Source of the DNA: Odiellus spinosus | Taxonomy: Eukaryota; Arthropoda; Arachnida; Opiliones; Phalangiidae | Reading direction: 5' to 3' | Assembly (NCBI GenBank): GCA_963920705.1 | Contig: OY987227.1 | Coordinates: 14,053,602-14,117,601, forward strand | Length of the DNA: 64,000 nucleotides | In this document: positions 46,713-60,700 of the stretch, piece by piece | Position numbering within the stretch: position 1 is the first letter of the stretch | Layout of the letters: each line of letters opens with the position of its first letter | Notes under the pieces: model-generated | What the model was told of the DNA's origin: nothing | The model's input: the letters and a program-made list of their open reading frames with translations, nothing else | Database searches by the model: none | Translations under genes and position numbers: made by a program

Positions 46713-48910
46713 TAGTGGAGGCGATATGTTCATATCTTTCAGTATTAATTATTTTTAAGATATATGAAGAAGTTTCATTTCCAAGAATTTTAATGATAGC
46801 TAAGCCTATTAAAACTCCAATTTAGACTTAAAAATAAGCCTCTTATCCAGTTTTTTAAATTAAGACATTAAATGTAATTATATATTGGAAAACAAAAATT
46901 GTGTTAATTGTTTTTCTCATTGAAATCTAAGTTTCATATAGATTCAATTTCGACACGATATGCGTTTTTCGAGTGTCAAGGCAACCTCCAATCCAAATAC
47001 TTTTAAAATGTAGACTTGCTGGCTTAGAATGGTTTCAAATACGCTTAAAAATCCAGTCTTTTAAAGGTAAAACGAAATCCCTTTGACCCTTTCAAATTGA
47101 AAACTTTAATATACACAATTTTGTTTCTTTATACTTGAGAAAAACGAGTCTTCCTTATTCATAGACGTTAATTAGAATCCATCTAATCGCGCCTAACTCT
47201 AATGTCTTTTTAATCATTTTAAGAATGTTGGTATAAGATCTTTTCTCTTTTCAATTCCGGCTCATAAACCATAAAGTTAGGGGTTTAAATTAAGTCATTA
47301 TAATCGTCTAACAGAAGCCTCGTTTCGTCCATAATTCCTTTATCAAACATAAACCACCCTAATTATTAAGCCTAATTAAAATTCAGGTACAAAAAACATT
47401 ATACATTTCTTCGCGATAATATATTAAGCACACCCTTCTAATTAAAGGGATAATGAAACTAAATTTATTTGTATTTTATTAAAATTATTTTGTTGACCTA
47501 AAATAGAAGAAAACTAACGTGAAATATTTCCGTTACTCCTATTATTTGTGGAAATATTTCAGTTTCAGCTCTATGTTTAACTCAACAAGGTTTAACTCAA
47601 CTTACAATGTCTACTGGCATAGAGCCAATATATGGATATATATGCAGGAGGAGAGAAAGAAGGCAATTATCTATCATTTAGAATTTAGAATATCGATCTA
47701 TCCTGACCTTTCTATATATTTAAAATATAGGCGCAACTTTGGAAAGCTCGTTATTATCAATAGAAAAAAAGCTTTTCTACACGAATTTAAATATTTTCTT
47801 GGGTTGTAATTGAGTATTTAATAATTCTGATATAATTTTAAAAATATATTAATTAAGGCCCGTTTTGGCTAACAAAATTACTTTTTAGTCGAAACTATAG
47901 AAATTTACCTTAGTTCCTAAACAAAAATAAATAAATAAATAAATCTTGAATGAAAACGCGCCTTTAGAACGAAATCTCAGAATTCAGGGTTTGTATGAAA
48001 TTTTCAAACTGAATTTCCTTGATTTTTTTTTCAGGTTTTTTCCTGACAATTTTAAATAATTTCCTTGGCCATTTTTTTGGGGGGGGGGGGGTGAGAAGCT
48101 GCCGGAGTAATAACCAAAAATAGGTTTTCTGGTTAATTTTAAATATGAAAATTTGGATCGCCCCTAATTTAGACAAATATTTTCAACTAATAATAATTAT
48201 AATTAAATAATCAAAAGTATCCCTGAATTTTCCTTGACCTTTTTGCCTTTTGGGTTATTTTCAAATTCTCCGGCTTTTGAAGGGTTATAAAAGAAAAAGC
48301 TCTGATAATTAAAGTTTATATTCCAAAATCCAATGAGATTACATTTCATTAGCCCTTTAGTGAAATCAGGAAGAAATAACTGTAGGAAAAATCATTAAAT
48401 TGTTAAATTAAAAAGAAAAATATATATCCCTATACGCTTTACGGGTGGTATAAATAATATTAACGTACTAATAAAATCGAGAGACGGATATTCGTGCTAA
48501 ATATAAAATTTACGGGGTTGGTACTTGCACGGGAGTTGTTTTTTTATATTATTTAACTAAGATAACATATATAACGAGAATGAAGCGAGTTACACTGGTT
48601 TCTGATATATTGTTGTACGCTTAAAAGGGATCTAATATAATATCTCAAAACAGGTTTTACTATTATAAGATAAACCCTTCCTTCCATGTCAAAGACTGAA
48701 ACTTCATCTTCATTTGAAACGGTTTGTTAAATTTTCATTATTAATTTAACATTCTCGAAACACGGATTATGTCAATCACCTCAGTAACCAAAGTAAATAG
48801 AATTAAAATAATATCAATTTTATATTAGATTGAATTTTCAGTTTCAACAATCTCAAATGCTTCCTTATCTCTTATCCACAAATAAGGAATGAAAAAATTT
48901 AGATAAATCA
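46713..48910. other. Intergenic, gene-free
   Basis: It carries a T2-like left end TTAAAGGGATAATG at 47442, a (AAAT)n run at about 47926-47944, and at about 48000-48270 an inverted copy of the 'ccctgaatttt' repeat family with a G homopolymer at about 48080. The open frames at 46619-46825, 47519-47809 and 47964-48176 have no domain. Confidence 0.35.
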
Positions 48911-49309
48911 TTTTAGTAATTTAAATGATTAATTTTAGTAATTTAATTTAAATGATTTATTTTAGTAATTTCATTTAAATGATTTATTTTAGTAATTTCA
49001 TTTAAATGATTAATTTTAGTAATTTCATTTAAATGATTAATTTAAGTAATTTCATTCAAATGATTAATTTTATTAATTTAATTTAAATGATTAATTTTAT
49101 TAATTTAATTTAAATGATTAATTTTGGTATTTGCACTGAAATGATTAATTTTAGTAATTTAATTTTAATGATTAACTTTAGTAATTTCATTTAAATTATT
49201 AATTTTAGTAATTTAATTTAAATGATTAATTTTAATAATTTTATTTAAATGATTAATTTTAATAATTTTATTTAAATGATTAATTTTAATAATTTCATTT
49301 AAAAGACTA
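48911..49309. repeat. Satellite-like array of a 27-bp unit (about 15 copies)
   Basis: The unit contains ATTTTAGTAATTTCATTTAA followed by ATGATTA; copies vary by one to four bases and the period stays at 27 for most of the array. Each unit carries TGATTAAT-type homeodomain-like cores, which is expected by chance in such AT-rich sequence. The array decays into similar AT-rich sequence to about 49450. Confidence 0.85.
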
Positions 49310-50282
49310 ATTATTGTTGAAATTAATTTATTAACTTCTATTTATTATTAAATTATTTTAAACGATTAATTAGTATTAAATTAATTTAAACGATTTAAAC
49401 GAAATTATTATTAAAATAATTTATAAGCAATCAATTATTATTAAACTAATTTATATTTTAAATAATATATTTTCATCCATTATTTAATTTATCTTACTTA
49501 TATAGTCTATTCCACCTTGAATACGCAGCATGTACAAAGGTACCTGATGTCTTTATCTCTAAATAACCCAATTTAATTAAACATGTAGAGTAAATTGTAT
49601 CCAAATCGTAGTGAGATAGCTATATTCTTCAAAACTGAAGGCTTGGTCATATAATATAAAAAGTTACTGGGTATGATAATTAAGCGCTATATAACGTATA
49701 AAAATATAATTATATTTTTCCCCCAAATATGGGATGGGTTATGTACTTTATTCAGTTTAAAACGCGACCAAAACCAAAGCTATAAACGTAATTTTCCAAG
49801 GTTTAGCTTAGAATTACACCAATAAAATTTCACGTTGAAAAATATTTCGGGTCTAAATGTAAATACAAAACCACATTCAATTTATATTAAGTAAATTCAT
49901 CTCGATTTTCTTCAACTCAAAAACCAAAACGGTTGAGCTATTAGCCTTACACCTTATAAGATTATTTAAGTACCGAGTTAGGACTATACGTATAATGAAA
50001 CCTATACTTCAACTTTACCGCAAACTCAACTTGTATAATATAATATACTTGTAATAAATACTCTTTAGGAGGCCCGTCGATTAACATTGTAACAAGCCCA
50101 TGGGAAAAGACTCGAGTAAAGCACCCAATCTTGGATGGGAAAACTTAAGGAGGTCTCTAACACCATCAGAGTACCGATGGTATGAAAGGGGAAGTCGAAT
50201 TTAAGGGGTCATTGGCTCGAGAGTATAGAAAATAAAAAAAAACTTAAAATAGGTATATACGATACGAAGTATTCTTTAAAAC
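49310..50282. other. Intergenic, gene-free
   Basis: AT-rich spacer between the LPMO cluster and the scro locus. No exon or repeat end could be supported. Confidence 0.35.
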
Positions 50283-51747
50283 ATTGTTGGTGAGCGCGGT
50301 GTAGGTTTTTGACGGTGTTTGACCCTAAAGTGGATCCTAGAGTATTTTTAAGAGTATTACACTTCGAGGCTGAGTATCTTTTTGGGACGGGAATGTATCG
50401 AGTATTGACGGTTGAGCCGCGCGAGAAGAACTTGGTGAAGAACTCTCGGGAACTTGGGTAGTTTTGGCTATCGATGGCGGACGCGGCGTGTTACGCGCCT
50501 TCTTAAAACGATAAAAAAGGAGAGCGTAACCACTCTAGAAAGCCGCGACTAGAATCGAGTTAAAAACTGAAGCGCGTGTTGAGTTTTGGGTACAATTTAA
50601 CTCTCCGTAACGTCTCTCATCGCTCGCTATCGCTCTCAACTTTATACGACTTGGCCTCTCCAAGTCTCCGGCTTCCTTACTTTAAAGGGCAAGCGCGAGT
50701 ATGGAGTCAAAACGAAAATATTAAGACACGAAAACGTAAAATTAAGTAATCGACGGTTTTGAAAAACAACGCGTAGTTATCTCGGCTGATAAAATTAAAA
50801 TGATATCATCGAGTAAAATAACGCAACCCCGTTTAAAAACCTTTCCAAATTAAATATGGTATATCTTAAATAATATCATATGCCTATGTCATTGCCCGCA
50901 ACGTTGATGCGAAATATATTATAATAAATTAATATTAAATCACGCGGGATTTAAAGGATATTTCCCCATTTTATTTTTGTTGATTTGTTACGAGATACTA
51001 GACCTTTAAAGTATGCCCATTCGGGATAACTTTTTTCGCTCTATTCTCTCATTCTCTCTCCTCTTCCGACGACGATATTTAAAGGGGGGCAGGGATGGGA
51101 GCGCGGATGAAACACGTTAAGCCTTAACGGGAAATAAAAGATGGAGGCAAAAAGAGGGGAATGCGTGCGATGCGAATAAGAAAGGACGAGAAGGAGAGAA
51201 CCGAGGTCGGCCACACGGTTTCGGTTCTGGTAGGAGGAGGAAAAGTCGTTCTGGGCGGACGATTGAGCCAACCGGGATGAAGTTGGAATCCTCCCATTTG
51301 ATTGACGGTTCGGGGAGTTCGGGGCACCTCCTACGTTTTACCGCCAGCGGAGACTGCCGGAGTTTGGGATCGATCCCGGGTTCACCCCTCTCCGCCTCCC
51401 ATCACCCATCGCAGCCTGCCTGCCTCTATGCCTTCTTGGTAGTCCGTTTTATCCCCGGTTCGACCCTCCTTCTTCGTTAGCTTCGGAATAGTTCCGCGAG
51501 GTTTGTCCGCGGGGGCCTTCTCTTCGGTGCATGGACGGTCTCGTCGTTTCTATCGGGGTTATAGCTCGTTGTTCTCTCTTCCGAATGTTGCGCGTACGTT
51601 CGCGGGATGGGTTGCCGCCTCGGGACGTCGCGGGGCTCGCGTTGGTCTTTCCCCTCCCCTCTCGGTTTGTCCATCCACCCCGGCGCGCCATAGGAGAGTG
51701 ATAAGAGCCGCGGAAGGAGCACCACTTAGCGCATTGAGTGGCGAGCC
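50283..51747 (+). promoter_or_regulatory. Candidate promoter and 5' leader of scro
   Basis: From about 50283 the sequence becomes clearly GC- and CpG-richer and stays so up to the scro ATG. It has long pyrimidine/purine blocks (51040-51260, 51360-51480) and several upstream ATGs. Open frames on both strands in 51041-51757 overlap one another and reflect composition, not coding. No TATA box was found; a CpG-rich TATA-less promoter is likely for this gene type. The transcription start and any leader introns cannot be fixed by eye. Confidence 0.5.
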
Positions 51748-54700
51748 ATGTCCCTGAGTCCCAAACACTCCACGCCGTTCTCAGTTACCGACATTCTCAG
51801 CCCGCTCGAAGAGTGCTACAAGAAGGTCGTCCAAGATACCACCTTGAACCCCTCTTCTTCCTCGACGAATACCAACACCGCCGTCGCTTCTTCCGGTTCG
51901 TCGCCTACTTACCAGTACCATCACCATCACCAAGCAGCCCAACTCGGGCCATCGCGCCACCCACTGACCCGCTACGGCGGCGAACCCTCGCCAGATTCCG
52001 TTTCCGGTGGTCACCCTTTGAACATTTCCGGCGCTTCTTTGCTCGGAGGATCCGATTCCCCGTCGCCCGTACCGATCAACTCGGTCTCGGTCGCTCACGG
52101 CAACGTCATGAACGTTCCGGTTAGCAGCCCTTACATGCACGTGCCCCAACTCTCCCACCCGAACTCTTTTTCGTCCCAGTATTGCAACGGGACGGACATC
52201 GGAGCCCATTACGGCGAACACGTTCGCCAATCGGCCGCGGGATGGTACGGAACCGCGCCCGACCCCAGATTTGCCAGTAAGTAAAACGTTATTTTGACTA
52301 ATTTTCACAAACAATCAAAAATATTGCGTAGAGATATGTATATATAATTTTAAGCCAAAAAAATATATTTCGGAGAAGGACACTTGTCAAAATTTCCTAC
52401 ATTTCGACCAAAATACTAATAAGGTCTGTGTAAGAAAAATGTAGTTTGCGAAATCGCCAAAACTCGCGCTTCAGAATGACAAGTGTCTGATAACCCACTG
52501 ATTCTGTCAAATTAAAGTCATAATTTCATTAGGACTATAAAACGAGGCTTTATATGTTCAATATTTCCATATAAAAAATTCAGGAAAAAATCATTTTTTT
52601 CTTGGAAAAATTGGACTATAACTGAGTATTCCGTTAAATTGCAAAATATATTAGATATAAAAATTTTATGAGGGATGATGGTAAAAATTTAAAATCCAAT
52701 ATCGAGGATTTGAAGCGTATTTACGATTAAATTTTAAAATAAAATGAAAATGGGTATATGGCGATAGTGCATGCGCGATGAGGGATTTATAGCGAATACA
52801 AAATCCGTCGAAATATTAATCCAGGCACGTATGTCGATAATATCCAAAGGCGCGTCGTTGTACCGTATATCGTATCCGGAAAAGGTTTTGTAAAAGGAAA
52901 AATTAATACAACTGATCGGCGAAAAGTCCGAAAGCCGTGTCTGATGTCAACGCTCCGATCGTCGCCTTTTATCAAGATTGGGGGTCCTGTTTAAGAACAG
53001 ACACTTTAGTTCAGATTCTCGGGGGACCCTTTAGCGAGCCGAGTGCGGTAAAATCGGCGTTAGACTACCACCAACCATATACCCGAGAAGAAAAGCGCGT
53101 TAACTCCTCCGGAAAAGTGTTTCCATCTAAAGGCCACTTTTCTTTCTCGACTTTCGCGCCCACATATATGTGGTCTCTCTTTCCAGCGGGGAAAAGGAGA
53201 TTTCGGTTTTAAGAGTTAAAAGGGTCCTTGGGCGCCTGGCCATCATGGTCCTATCTAACGAAAAGTCCCGGTCGAGGACCATCCCGCCCGCGAAAGATAG
53301 GTTTTACGAAGAAGAAAGACGCGAGGAGAGGATCGACGGGGGACGCGAGAGAGAGATCGGTGTTGATGAGGATGAAGAGAGGTAGAAGTACACTTAGAGA
53401 TCACTCTAAGATGCAGTGGATGCCAAACTAAGTCTCCATCGTATCTTTGGATTCCCAATTTACAAGAGATAATAGGAACCTTAACTTGGAACGTGGTACA
53501 ATCTCAATACGACGATGGAAAAGCGACTCCGAGCTAGATTTCAACCGATACAAAAATATCCTCCCTGGTGCGACTTTGCTTCGGTTTATTAGAGATTGTA
53601 AGGAGGATAGCCGTGTACAAACTGAAATATGACTGTGAGCAAAGATGGGGATGGGGAGAAGCTGAGGATGAGAAGAAGAGATATATCGAGTGAGAGAGAC
53701 GCCTCGTTCGCGCTATCGGACCAGCGATTGGGGCGTCGCGCGCGTTTTAAGTCTCGCACGGGCTCCTCTAGCGTTCTATGGTCACTCCAAATAAGGATCC
53801 TTTAAGTAAGGATGTAGCCCTCGCTATACTCGCCACCTTAAAGCAGAAAAGAGAGAGAGAGAGAGAGGTGAGAGCTAGAGCGCCAACTTAAGAGAGAGAG
53901 AGGCACACACAGTCAGGCCCACGGAAGGGGCACTTCATTCGAAACGACGCCGGTAGTTGAAGAATCCACTACAGGAAAAGGCCCCTGCGCTCCAGAAGTA
54001 TATATATATATATATACCGGGCTAACACTTCACTGGCCTTTTCTAGCATCTAGCGCGGCGATCCCCCAAGTGTTCTTGGCGCTTAGCGCTTTAACACACT
54101 TCTCTTCTAAGCTTGCAGCATCTAGATTCTCACCCCTTGCCCCCCATCTCAATACCTCAGAAGCTAGAAGCTACTTTAGGTCCGTATACCCCTGGTACCC
54201 CCCTTTGGCTCCTAAAACTCAACTACTTCCACGCCCTCCCCCCTTCAATTTCCTTCCTCCCCCTCTCTACCCACCCTTAACTCTCTTCCAGACTAACGCT
54301 TAAGAGTGCTTTTCTAGTATTTTTATCCCCCCTTCTATACCTTCATTCTGGTGGCATCGATGAGAAGGTCTCGAACAATTCTTAGAGATGTAACGGCTTC
54401 GAGTGTGAATCTACTTATATATATATAAGGAGAATGGGTGATTCTGAGGGGTCTTCTAGTTCCGAGGAGATGGCGTTTCTAGCACCTCTTTGACTTCTCT
54501 CTCTCATTAAACAGCGAATGACCACTTTTCACGAACGATACCTTTTTCAAACCAAAAGCTCGTTTTGGTTCGCGACTCACAGGCGCGCGCCAAAAGCTCT
54601 CCTAAATCTCTCTCGCTCTCTGATGGCACTTTAGACTCCTTATAGAGACGAACGTAGGTAGTATACCGTCATCGACATCCGAAAAGTCTACGAGAGCACT

Positions 54701-57700
54701 CCATTTCTCCATCCTCGTCGCTATCACCCCCTCACTTCGTATAACCAAATAATAATACACACTCGTTTAAAGATAGTTCTTCAAAATATATATATTTTCG
54801 CTTCGATGTTTGGGACAATGAAGTTTAGAATGGCTAGCACGGTCTTTAACTATCAAGTATAATCAAAAAGCTATATAATCAAACCGAGGACCACTGGAAA
54901 AATATATACACTCGACTTTTAAAAAGATAGGGCTTCTCTTATAACTGAAGTGAACCATCGAGAGTATGTGTCTTTATAGGTTATAAAAACGTTTATAAAA
55001 ACGCTCCTATAATGATATGAAAAATTATATCACCAAGAAGTCGATCAAGATCGCATCTTTGAATATTATAATACTGATCTAAATATTCTATCAAATCAGA
55101 ATTAAATTTAATTCAGAGAAGATAACTACATTTAGAAGTTTTTCAGCTTTCATTCAGAGATAGTCTATAAAGTCTGCCACTTTAAAAATCAACCGGGTTT
55201 CCTTCATATAGTGACGCGAATACAATTTCAAGGCACAGTCGCGTATCGATATGCTTTAAATTCAGAATAAATTTAGAAATCGTACTTGAAATGTGTAATA
55301 CGTTTACAGCAAGCTATTATATGTTCTATACAGTTATTTGGTTATTTACGTGATAACCCAACTTAAGTACCCTTAAATGTTTCAAGTATACAGATAGTTG
55401 AGAAATTATAGTCACGTGGCAAAATTTGTTCCTATTATAAATGAATAACATTTCTCAATCTTCTTTCATTGCATGGACCAACTATTTAATTTCTAAAGTC
55501 TCCTTATTCGTTTATCTCTTCTTTCAACACATAAACTCTTGATAAAACTGGATATCCGTGTCCTCTTGATCTCAGTTAATATACGAATCCGTTTAAAAGT
55601 CGACGAGAGAATACAAGAAAGAAAAAAAGTCTTAAGAATCTTGGGATGATGAGGACAAAAACGTGCCCGCATGTCTGGCCTATTTATACACGCACGCAAC
55701 TGCGGAATCGTCTTGTATCGCGTTTGTATAGGGCATAGTAAATAATACAAAAAGAGATAAAGGATAGGATAGGTATGAAGGATAGGCGAGATATGTGTCA
55801 ACGGACCCCCGGGTTTGGTGTTCTATCATTTTTTTAAATAACGCGGGAATTTAAGAATGACCTCGCGAACGAACTTTCTCAGCGAGAGGTCTTCCTCCGG
55901 ATCCCAGCTCCATCCTTAAACGTCTTCTGCATCCCCATCTCGCGCGCGATTCTTTCTTCCGTCGCTATCCAGCCTGTTTCTATAGATTTTTAGCCGCGAA
56001 GCTACGTGGTTTTCTCGGTTGCGCCTTGTGTAAGAATCGACGGGGAGTCCCCTCCTCAATTTGTAGGGCGAGAAAAATACGCGTTTCTTCATCATTGTAT
56101 ACGTATATAGAAGTGATTGTTCAATCTTCCGAATTAAAACTAAATATTATATATATTAAAATATATTTCGTTTTCAACTAAGCATCTAAGTCCTATAATT
56201 TGTTTTACTTATACCCACGATTAGATTTTTTTTTAATTAATTGATATTAAAACTATTAGTTCTAGTAATAGTTCAAAAGTTTGAGGTCGTTACATTTTGA
56301 TAAAGTAAGGCCCACTTTCTACTCATTTGCATAAAATAACTAAAAGTATTTTCCAACATTTAAATATGATTCATTTTATCAATTAAAGGCAGCAAATTAT
56401 TGATAATTTACTGTTTAATATGTTTTGGTTTTATTTAGGTTAGTCATTTTAATTTAATATAACTTTTTAAATATAACGCTGACAATTAAAAATAATTGTA
56501 GGTATGTTGAAGAACCCTTTTAAGCATGATCATAAAATTAAATTTGATTGCCAATATCCTTATATTTAATGTCGTGTATATTCTTTTAGACAATTTAACT
56601 TTATAAGTGTATCAATTTAACCAAAAAAATGAACAGACAATCGCGGACGACGTATAAAAATAATTAAGTTTCTCAAAAGAAGAATTGAATGATAACAAAT
56701 TATCTTTGATTTTATAGGTCCAACCCCGAAATATTTTTGGACTATTTTATCATAAATATAATTTTATATAATTGTACCAACTGAATATTCAAGTTGAAAC
56801 CAAATTTTATAAGATGCAATATAATAAAATATAAACCTTAATCATTTCACCTCACCAATTAAGAATACACAATCTTTAAAGGATCGGTAACTCGTTTTCA
56901 AAAGAATAAAAACAAGTCAAACAAAACCCTCTCGTAATTATAATAGAACTGAATTAAGACAGCTCGCATCGTCTTAGCTTTATATACAGTTCATAATTTC
57001 ATATTATTAGTATTATTATTATAGAAAATTAAAGCTAGGGGTATAGTTTAAACAAAGGAAAAGTCTATATACGTTTAACCGAGAACCTATATGCCTACCA
57101 CGAAATTCCCGCGCCAAAATTAACAAGAGATTCCTATTGTACATTGTATTCCTAATTTTCACCGTCTCTCTTAATTTTAAACCTCTTCCCTCCACGTTCC
57201 TGGAGTTGTAACCCCGCCGGCATTCGTGGCTCCGCTTTAATTGAAAGGATCTTTAATTAGAATATGCAAATGAGGGAGAAATAGGTAGGGGGTTGATTTA
57301 GTATTCAGGCGCACGCGCGCTTTTCGAGAAGACTCCTTCATTTTCCTCATTAAATTGTGACACTTTGTAGTTTCATTGTTTCCTCGCTTTTAAGTCCCAG
57401 GGATTAGGGCGCCTAGCTTCCGTAATGGCTAGCTAGCCTTAATTGCTTACAAGGCGGTGCGTGGGAAAACAAAGGGGATTCTAAAGACCACGTTACGAAT
57501 GTATGAAGGAGACTCGCGCAAATAACGTTCGGTATAATTACGAGAAAGGATAATTAAAGGATTAAAATATAGCTCGATGACATTAGTATCAAATTAATTA
57601 AGTTTAAATTAATTATTATTAAGGATCATTGAAGCAAAAGGAGAAGCGTGGATGAATATATTAAATTATATAGTTCACCTATTTCTGAAGAATTCTACAT

Positions 57701-60700
57701 TTCAGATATTTTAAATGGGTTTTTCAAACTTTTATCTTATCAGATAACCTATTTTTAAAATAAATATTAAATTAAATTAAACTAATTTTAATTTATACCG
57801 TTTTTAAGTATTTGGAAGTTTTTATATATAGCTATAGCCCTCTAGAACTGTTTCAACTGCCGTACTTTTGTGTACACGGAAACTCTACCTTACAGGCGAA
57901 ATTAGTTCAACGTATTTGTAACGAAGAGCCTGTAAAAGGGTTTTCCACCCAATGACACAAAAACTAAACAATTTACTCTTTAAACAAAACCCTGATTAGA
58001 TATTAATTTAAGTGAACTCGAGCGCAATGTTTCTCTAATATTTGATAACACTTTAGATATAATTCTTTAAAATTAATGTAATTCTAATTATTTATTAAAT
58101 ATCGGACAATATTTCGAGTAAAATTAATCAGAGTTACGTAAAATCTCCGTTTATATATAGGCAGAGTTTACGTTCGATTACGTGAAAGTCGGTCTTTCGC
58201 GATTGATCTCATTGAAGATTTTTTTGGGTTCTTTAAAGCCGGAGGGCTTCGGATATCGGTTTTTACGCCTTCGTATCCCGTATATACGAATCCCCGCGTG
58301 TCCTTTAGCTGAATAAGCCCGCATTCAGCCCCTGGGCAATCCATAACTCTGGTATATAGTCGAACGTATTTTAAAGACAGTGAGATCCATGCCATGCCAG
58401 CTTTCGTCCCATCATCGTGATAAGAGAAAAGGCATATGTAGAGAGTCATATAACAATATAGTTAATCCATAGGATGATACTGAATGGAACGAAAGGCAAG
58501 AAGGGATATATTTTAAAGGGAAAGTATCGTGTAAAAATATCGTACTTGAGAGGATTTAATTTAAAAATAATTGGGTCCATAATCCATCCGTGTTTATACT
58601 GATATAATTTAAATAATTTCTTTGACTGGTAATTGAATTATTTTTAAAACAAGCTGAATTAAAGCGCTTACACCGATTACAACTAAATATTCATTAGAAA
58701 AAGGCATTCGCTAATCAAAAAGTGAAATATAGAGAGTAAAAAAAACGTTTATTTTTGGGGGGGTTTGGTTTTTCCATAACAATTAATGATAAAAACCAAT
58801 GATTTTCTGAATTAACCGCTCACTTGTGCGTAAATTATAAGTATACGACGAAGTGAAAATACCACACATTTTACCAAGGTTGGCTCTTCCTTTGTAATAA
58901 TAATAATTTCGTACAATGAAAGGTAAATTTGCAAAAAAAAAGGTGTTTATTTTCCATCTTAAAACATTTATTTACTTATTTTTATTGGTATTTTTTAGAA
59001 AAGATTCCTTTTAAGTAGTCGCACCTGATTCAAAAAGGTTTACTTCCGCGTAGAAGGCTTCCCAAGCTGTTAAAAACCTTGAACAACGAATAAGATCCGG
59101 AGGTCACGCAAAAAAAGGGGATCCCATATATTTTAAAGGCTTTGAAAGGTTTTTGGTTGTTTTACCTTTACCCGTGATATAATTTAAATCTGACGTCGTA
59201 ACGCGCACGTACGTCCTCTCAAAACAGCTGCAGCTGTATAGGGTTTCAATATTAAAACTACAGTACGGCAGTGGTATTTTAACTTCGTCCTACGAATTTG
59301 TTTGATAAAGTTTTCAATTGTACAGACTCGTGTCGAAATTTCAAAATCTCTAAAACTTTATCGTATATTAGTGTCTTCAGAAAATATCCAAAAATTTCAT
59401 TAAACACCCCAAAAAACTTCGAAATATTAAAAATCTCCGAAATGATGAAATATAGTATAGAAAAGAATGAAACGGGCAGATCATTTCGTTTCAGAGTGAA
59501 CGTTTAATCGGATTTAATCAGTTTTAATCGATCTAATTTAATATAATCAGAAATAATTAATGTACTGTGAAAGGTACGTTAATACTTTTTAATTGCATTT
59601 AACTATGATTTAATGGAATAAGGGTGTCACTTAATCATATGGGAGACCCATGAGCCACTGGGGTAAAAAAAAGACCTCAGGATTTACTAACTATCCCAAA
59701 CTTTTCCCAGAAATATTAGGGATATTTTCTCCATTATATTTCTATATGAGGATGAATCTCTATGTTACGTCATTTATGGCGTAACACAAGTATAGATATA
59801 CTCTTGATATAATTCTAAAGGATTAATATATACGCGAGAGAAAGGGAATGTCCTTTTTGTTGCTGGTCACATTTTTTTAACAATTACTGGAGCCAAACAC
59901 AGACTAAAGAAATTGGGTAATTAATTTCATTTCTTGGCCGTCATATAATATATAATTGAAAATTAGATCAATATATAAAAGGTATTAAAAACATCGAAAA
60001 GCTATAATCCCTCATCGAAATCTCTAGCTTTGGCTGTACTAAATTGATTATGTACAGTTATGATATAACTGGGCACGAAATTAGCATTACCGAAGAATTT
60101 AATACTGTTAGGTAACTAAGTAATTGGTGTACAGATTTTAACACCCCATTCAAATGGTTAACCTCTCGGCATTTCAATTCAGTTCAATTTAGTTTTCCAC
60201 CCCAAAAGGAACTTGTCCTTTAAACACCCATGTAACTCTTACACGGTCTATTTCTGTCTCTCTCACCTAATCACGCTTCATTCGTCTCAATTTCAATTTC
60301 ATGGACGAACAATCCGGGCGATTGAAAAAAAAAAAAAATTGCAGTGAATGTTCCCTCATCGGTTTTTGGCCATAAAGAATCTCGACGTTTTTGGTTCCGA
60401 AAACCGTATGAAGAAAATGACTATAGATCGTGATCTTTTCCAATAGCGATCAAACGTATATACTTTTTCTCCCATCACTTCGAGTTGCAGCCTAGAAAGT
60501 GATATAAATTTCCATTGGAAACCCGGTTTTTATACACCAATTTATGGTAATTCCAAGGCTCTAACCGAGGTCGTTGGTTGACGGGGAAAAAAATTGCCTC
60601 CAGGCCTTAGCCGCGTTCAAGGGCCAACGCTAAGCGGGTTCCGGACTTTTAGATCATACGGGGTGAAAGAAACGTATGGAAAAATGATTGGGATCATTGG

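Noticed and set aside
48911-49309. CRISPR-like array
   Set aside because: Units of 27 bp follow each other without spacers, and the genome is eukaryotic; it is a tandem satellite.
51041-51768. Many overlapping open frames on both strands before scro
   Set aside because: They arise from GC-rich, purine/pyrimidine-skewed leader sequence with few stop codons; Arg/Pro/Ser-rich products with no family match.
51781-52314. 177-codon open frame antisense to scro exon 1
   Set aside because: It mirrors a GC-rich, codon-biased exon, extends past the splice donor, and shows no domain; the sense protein is a textbook NKX2-1 N-terminus.
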